A stretch of DNA of 64,000 bases from Proteiniborus sp. MB09-C3. GTDB lineage: Bacteria; Bacillota; Clostridia; Tissierellales; Proteiniboraceae. A model generated the notes under the pieces. That model did not search any database and was not told the origin of the DNA. It saw only the letters and a program-made list of their open reading frames with translations. The translations under genes and the position numbers were made by a program. Below, one piece after another: positions 62,393 through 64,000 of the stretch. Every line of letters starts with the position of its first letter. Position 1 is the first letter of the stretch. The stretch spans positions 2,418,001-2,482,000 of the forward strand of contig NZ_CP127161.1 of the NCBI RefSeq assembly GCF_030263895.1. The letters run 5' to 3'.

Positions 62393-63166
62393 ATGAAGGT
62401 TAGAGTTATTTCTGGAATTATTGGGTTAGTTATTCTTTTTACAGTGGTTTTAGTAGGCGGTCAAGTATTAAATATTTCTACTCTATTGATTTCCTTTATA
62501 GGACTATATGAATTTGATAGAGCAGTAAGAAAAATTAATGGACTCAAGCCCATACTAGTTATTAATTATTTATTTACAATTTGTTTATACACTTTACTTA
62601 TGATAAATAAAAATAATTTATTTACACTTATACTATTTATATATATTATGTCTTTACTATGCTTATTAGTTTTTGATGAGAAGGTAAAGATTAGCGATAT
62701 AGCAGTTACTGCTCTAGGGGCTTTATATATACCTTTTTCCATTTCGCATATAGCCTTACTAGGTGGAAGTATTTATATTTGGCTAGTCTTCATAACTGCT
62801 TGGGGTACAGATACTTTTGCTTATTTTGTTGGGGTTAATTTTGGAAAGAGAAAATTATGTCCTAACTTAAGTCCAAATAAAAGCATAGAAGGTTCTTTCG
62901 GAGGAATTTTAGGAAGCTTATGCTTAGCCTTGATATTTTCCTTTTACTTTAAGCTTGATAATGTATTTGGCATCGCCGTATTAAGTATTATTTGTTCAGT
63001 AATGGCACAAATCGGAGATTTAACTGCTTCAAGAATCAAGAGACTAGCTAATATTAAAGATTATGGAAAAATAATGCCTGGACATGGAGGTATTTTAGAT
63101 AGATTTGATAGCATACTTTTTACTGGACCCTTAGTATATTATTATATAGCTTTATTTGTTTTATAA
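62393..63166 (+). CDS. cdsA: Phosphatidate cytidylyltransferase
   Basis: Makes CDP-diacylglycerol, the precursor of all phospholipids. The 257 residues have seven or eight membrane segments and the family signature SRIKRLANIKDYGKIMPGHG continuing into GILDRFDS. The ATG at 62393 follows GGTGAATAGC. It overlaps neither neighbour and precedes dxr. Confidence 0.95.
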   Translation: MKVRVISGIIGLVILFTVVLVGGQVLNISTLLISFIGLYEFDRAVRKINGLKPILVINYLFTICLYTLLMINKNNLFTLILFIYIMSLLCLLVFDEKVKISDIAVTALGALYIPFSISHIALLGGSIYIWLVFITAWGTDTFAYFVGVNFGKRKLCPNLSPNKSIEGSFGGILGSLCLALIFSFYFKLDNVFGIAVLSIICSVMAQIGDLTASRIKRLANIKDYGKIMPGHGGILDRFDSILFTGPLVYYYIALFVL

Positions 63167-63229
63167 TAGTTCTCTATCTAAAACTATGTAATAATAACTA
63201 ATAATGGTTGTCAGAATAGGAGTGATATT

Positions 63230-64000
63230 TTGAAAGGAATAAGTATATTAGGGTCTACGGGTTCAATAGGGACTCAGGCCTTAGATGTGATTAAGCATTC
63301 TGGAGAATATAAAGTCATTGCATTAACAACAAATAGAAATATCGACTTATTAGAACAGCAAGCTTTAGAATTTTCTCCAAGGCTTGTTGCCGTTATGGAC
63401 TTAGATAAATCTAAGATTTTAAAAGATAGACTAAGAGGGTATAATATAAAAGTAGTGTCTGGCATAGAGGGATTAATAGAAGCAGCTGCCATAGAAGGAG
63501 CGGATGTGGTAATTACTTCTGTAGTTGGTATGATAGGCCTGCTTCCTACTTTAGAGGCAATTAAATCTGGTAAAAAAATTGCACTTGCCAACAAAGAAAC
63601 TTTAGTAACAGCAGGTGAAATTGTAATGAAAGAGGCTTCAAAGAATAAAGTGGATATAATACCTATTGATAGCGAGCATTCTGCTATCTTTCAAGGCTTG
63701 AGATGTGGGAATAGAGATGAGGTTTCTAAGCTAATATTGACTGCCTCAGGAGGACCCTTTAGAGGAAAATCCACAAATGATTTAAAGAATATTAAAGTGG
63801 AAGAGGCACTTAAGCATCCAAACTGGTCTATGGGTAAAAAGCTAACTATAGATTCAGCTACTTTAATGAATAAAGGCTTAGAGCTTATTGAGGCTAAATG
63901 GTTGTTTAACGTTGATATTGATAAAATAGATGTGATAGTACATCCTCAAAGTATAATTCACTCAATGGTAGAATATATTGATGGTAGTATAATTGCTCAT
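63230..64000 (+). CDS. dxr: DXP reductoisomerase, 3' end missing
   Basis: Converts 1-deoxy-xylulose 5-phosphate to methylerythritol 4-phosphate in the isoprenoid pathway. The frame is open from a TTG at 63230, behind AGGAGTGAT, to the window edge; 257 of about 385 residues are visible. Motifs are the NADPH loop [43 protein letters not shown] and [20 protein letters not shown]. The C-terminal domain is outside the window. Confidence 0.95.
   Translation, partial: MKGISILGSTGSIGTQALDVIKHSGEYKVIALTTNRNIDLLEQQALEFSPRLVAVMDLDKSKILKDRLRGYNIKVVSGIEGLIEAAAIEGADVVITSVVGMIGLLPTLEAIKSGKKIALANKETLVTAGEIVMKEASKNKVDIIPIDSEHSAIFQGLRCGNRDEVSKLILTASGGPFRGKSTNDLKNIKVEEALKHPNWSMGKKLTIDSATLMNKGLELIEAKWLFNVDIDKIDVIVHPQSIIHSMVEYIDGSIIAH

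Overview
The window is a gene-dense, low-GC stretch of chromosome from a flagellated member of the Firmicutes. Gene order and protein style suggest an anaerobic Clostridia/Tissierellia lineage; this placement is inference. It matches the Bacillus/Clostridium core order closely: fab genes, rnc-smc-ftsY, ylxM-ffh-rpsP-khpA-rimM-trmD-rplS, rbgA-rnhB-ylqG-ylqH, dprA-topA-codY, the large fla/che operon ending in sigD, then rpsB-tsf-pyrH-frr-uppS-cdsA-dxr. Both edges cut genes: fabK at the left lacks its start and dxr at the right lacks its end. No tRNA, rRNA, CRISPR array, insertion sequence or prophage was seen. One gene in the whole window, a small membrane protein at 19233-19646, lies on the minus strand.

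Region 1 (1-4203) holds fatty acid elongation genes: fabK (partial), fabD, fabG, acpP and fabF. acpP has a candidate promoter of its own inside the end of fabG, and fabF ends in a clear terminator. Region 2 (4284-11084) holds rnc behind a long leader hairpin, an Elp3-like radical SAM gene, smc and ftsY. Region 3 (11088-19217) is the SRP/ribosome block: ylxM-ffh-rpsP-khpA from a near-consensus promoter, a duplicated 60-bp palindromic repeat, rimM-trmD, rplS with promoter and leader, rbgA, rnhB, a FliK-like/FlhB-tail-like pair and yraN. Region 4 (19233-26369) has the lone minus-strand gene, a cyclophilin, yifB, dprA, topA and codY. A perfect CodY-box sequence lies upstream of yifB, so codY may control its own neighbourhood.

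Region 5 (26448-58352) is one roughly 32-kb flagellar/chemotaxis operon: flgBC-fliEFGHIJ-motE-like-fliK-flgD-flagellar operon protein-flgE-flbD-motA-fliLMY-cheY-fliOPQR-flhBAFG-PilZ-cheBAWCD-sigD-FapA-like-small protein-SwrB-like. It encodes the basal body, export gate, switch, hook, most of the chemotaxis core and the sigma factor for late genes. motB, cheR, receptors, fliC, fliD and flgK are not in the window. Region 6 (58390-64000) is a translation and envelope block: rpsB with promoter and folded leader, tsf, pyrH, frr, a 64-residue unknown, uppS, cdsA and partial dxr.

The most notable signals are the perfect CodY box upstream of yifB-dprA-topA-codY, a 22-pair hairpin just ahead of rnc that looks like an RNase III autoregulatory target, the duplicated palindromic repeat between khpA and rimM, the FliK-like/FlhB-tail-like pair outside the flagellar operon, motA without motB, and several unassigned DNA repeats near the flagellar, codY and rpsB promoters. 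Nothing in the window amounts to a clearly new multi-gene system.
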